Shown here: positions 63,499-64,000 of the stretch, piece after piece
Numbering within the stretch: position 1 is the stretch's first letter
Layout of the letters: the number at the start of each line of letters is the position of its first letter
From: Nocardioides aquaticus
GTDB taxonomy: Bacteria; Actinomycetota; Actinomycetes; Propionibacteriales; Nocardioidaceae
DNA length: 64,000 nucleotides
Assembly: GCF_018459925.1 (NCBI RefSeq)
Contig: NZ_CP075371.1
Coordinates: 2,356,001-2,420,000, forward strand
Direction: 5' to 3'
Notes under the pieces: generated by a model
Seen by the model: the letters and a program-made list of their open reading frames with translations, nothing else
What the model was told of the DNA's origin: nothing
Database searches by the model: none
Program-made: the position numbers and the translations under genes

Positions 63499-63794
63499 TC
63501 AGGGCGCCTGGGCCGGGCGTCCGCGGGACCAGAGGTAGGCGACGTACGCCGCAGCTCCGAGTGCTCCGAAGCCGGTGACAGCCGCGACGAGCTCCTGGCC
63601 GCCTCTCACTGCCCGGACAGCAGCCACGACGAGGCTGACGAGCGCCAGCGCGACCGGGACAACCCGGGCTCGTGTGCTGACCTCCACCGGCGGGTCGGTG
63701 TTCTCGGCCTGCCCTTCCTGCCCTGGACGACCAGGACCAGGACGGCGACCACCACCAGGGCGGTGGTCACAGCAATGAAGGTCGGCTCGATCAT
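63499..63794 (-). pseudogene. small membrane protein, possibly frameshifted
   Basis: The frame from ATG 63794 gives one span, IEPTFIAVTTALVVVAVLVLVVQGRKG, and then loses sense. The adjacent frame continues as AENTDPPVEVSTRARVVPVALALVSLVVAAVRAVRGG... ALGAAAYVAYLWSRGRPAQ to a stop at 63499. Adding one G or C around 63715 joins them into a three-span protein of about 98 residues. Alternatively these are two overlapping genes, the second starting at GTG 63687. I favour one frameshifted gene but not strongly. Confidence 0.45.
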
Positions 63795-63850
63795 CGCTCA
63801 GGCCTGGTCCTCTCTCGTAGGGCGTATGAGGCGGCGCGCCGGGTCAGTGA

Positions 63851-63863
63851 TGACATAACGTGC
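63851..63863 (-). other. dif-like half-site
   Basis: TGACATAA-CGT (plus strand) repeats the XerD-type half (TGACATAA) of the site at 63458-63485, about 390 bases away, with the same orientation. The XerC half is not conserved. It could be the degraded remnant of a second att-like site. Confidence 0.4.
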
Positions 63864-63911
63864 ACGCAGGGTCGGGGTCATGGAGCCCGCCGCGGACCTG
63901 CCACCGCCGGC

Positions 63912-64000
63912 TCAGCCGACGGCATCCTCGACCGCGTCCGCGATCGCCGGCACCAGCAGCGCGTACCCGGCCGCGGACAAGTGGACGCCGTCGTCGACGA
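63912..64000 (-). CDS. SGNH hydrolase, C-terminal end (partial)
   Basis: The last 29 codons of a minus-strand gene are inside the window. They read VDDGVHLSAAGYALLVPAIADAVEDAVG and then TGA at 63912-63914. The block D-x-x-H in DDGVHLSAAGYALL carries the catalytic Asp and His of SGNH/GDSL hydrolases. The rest of the protein lies beyond base 64000. No conclusion on substrate is possible. Confidence 0.7.
   Translation of the reverse strand, partial: VDDGVHLSAAGYALLVPAIADAVEDAVG

Overview
The window is high-GC DNA from an actinobacterium. The best guess is Nocardioides or a close relative in the Nocardioidaceae. This rests on the strong G/C third-position bias, frequent GTG starts, GTGA/ATGA gene overlaps, a group II truncated hemoglobin, an Rpf-like muralytic enzyme behind a c-di-AMP riboswitch, class E and class F sortases, a DUF222-HNH protein and Arr. 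No rRNA, tRNA, CRISPR array or intact transposon was seen.

Layout. 0-6 kb: a NarL-type two-component pair (kinase cut by the window edge), a rifampin ADP-ribosyltransferase, and a minus-strand operon of DUF4397 surface protein, class F sortase, ECF sigma and anti-sigma factor. 6-19 kb: truncated hemoglobin, a frameshifted MFS gene, a two-gene ABC exporter, an SNF2-type helicase, the riboswitch-Rpf unit, an ArsR/SRPBCC pair with an operator over the start codon, and small enzymes. 19.8-22.8 kb: a tight pair of a small protein ending in Gly-Gly and a DUF4132 protein; this is the least explained module. 23-29 kb: a P-loop kinase, an esterase, and an OmpR-type two-component system divergent from a small envelope operon, with CTTCAG boxes between them.

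28.9-39.9 kb is an accessory stretch of single unrelated genes (GNAT, VOC, ArsR-SRPBCC, APH-like, TspO, P-loop kinase) mixed with gene fragments, longer spacers and a short dispersed intergenic repeat. 40-57 kb returns to ordinary chromosome: fdhD-pepN, an S55-like secreted peptidase, an MDR oxidoreductase, OsmC, a lipoprotein PPIase, an aldo/keto reductase, a class E sortase, galE, an SGNH hydrolase, and a DUF222-HNH gene. 57-62 kb: a lactate permease behind two palindromes, an AAA ATPase preceded by four 10-bp repeats, and a nucleotidyltransferase.

At 63.46 kb there is a 28-bp sequence with the architecture of a chromosome dif site, so this end of the window may lie at the replication terminus. 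A half-site copy lies about 390 bp further on.

Several genes are intact except for one frameshift. Three of these (7.67, 49.69 and 55.37 kb) are repaired by adding a single C to a C run on the coding strand, so base-calling error should be excluded before calling them pseudogenes.
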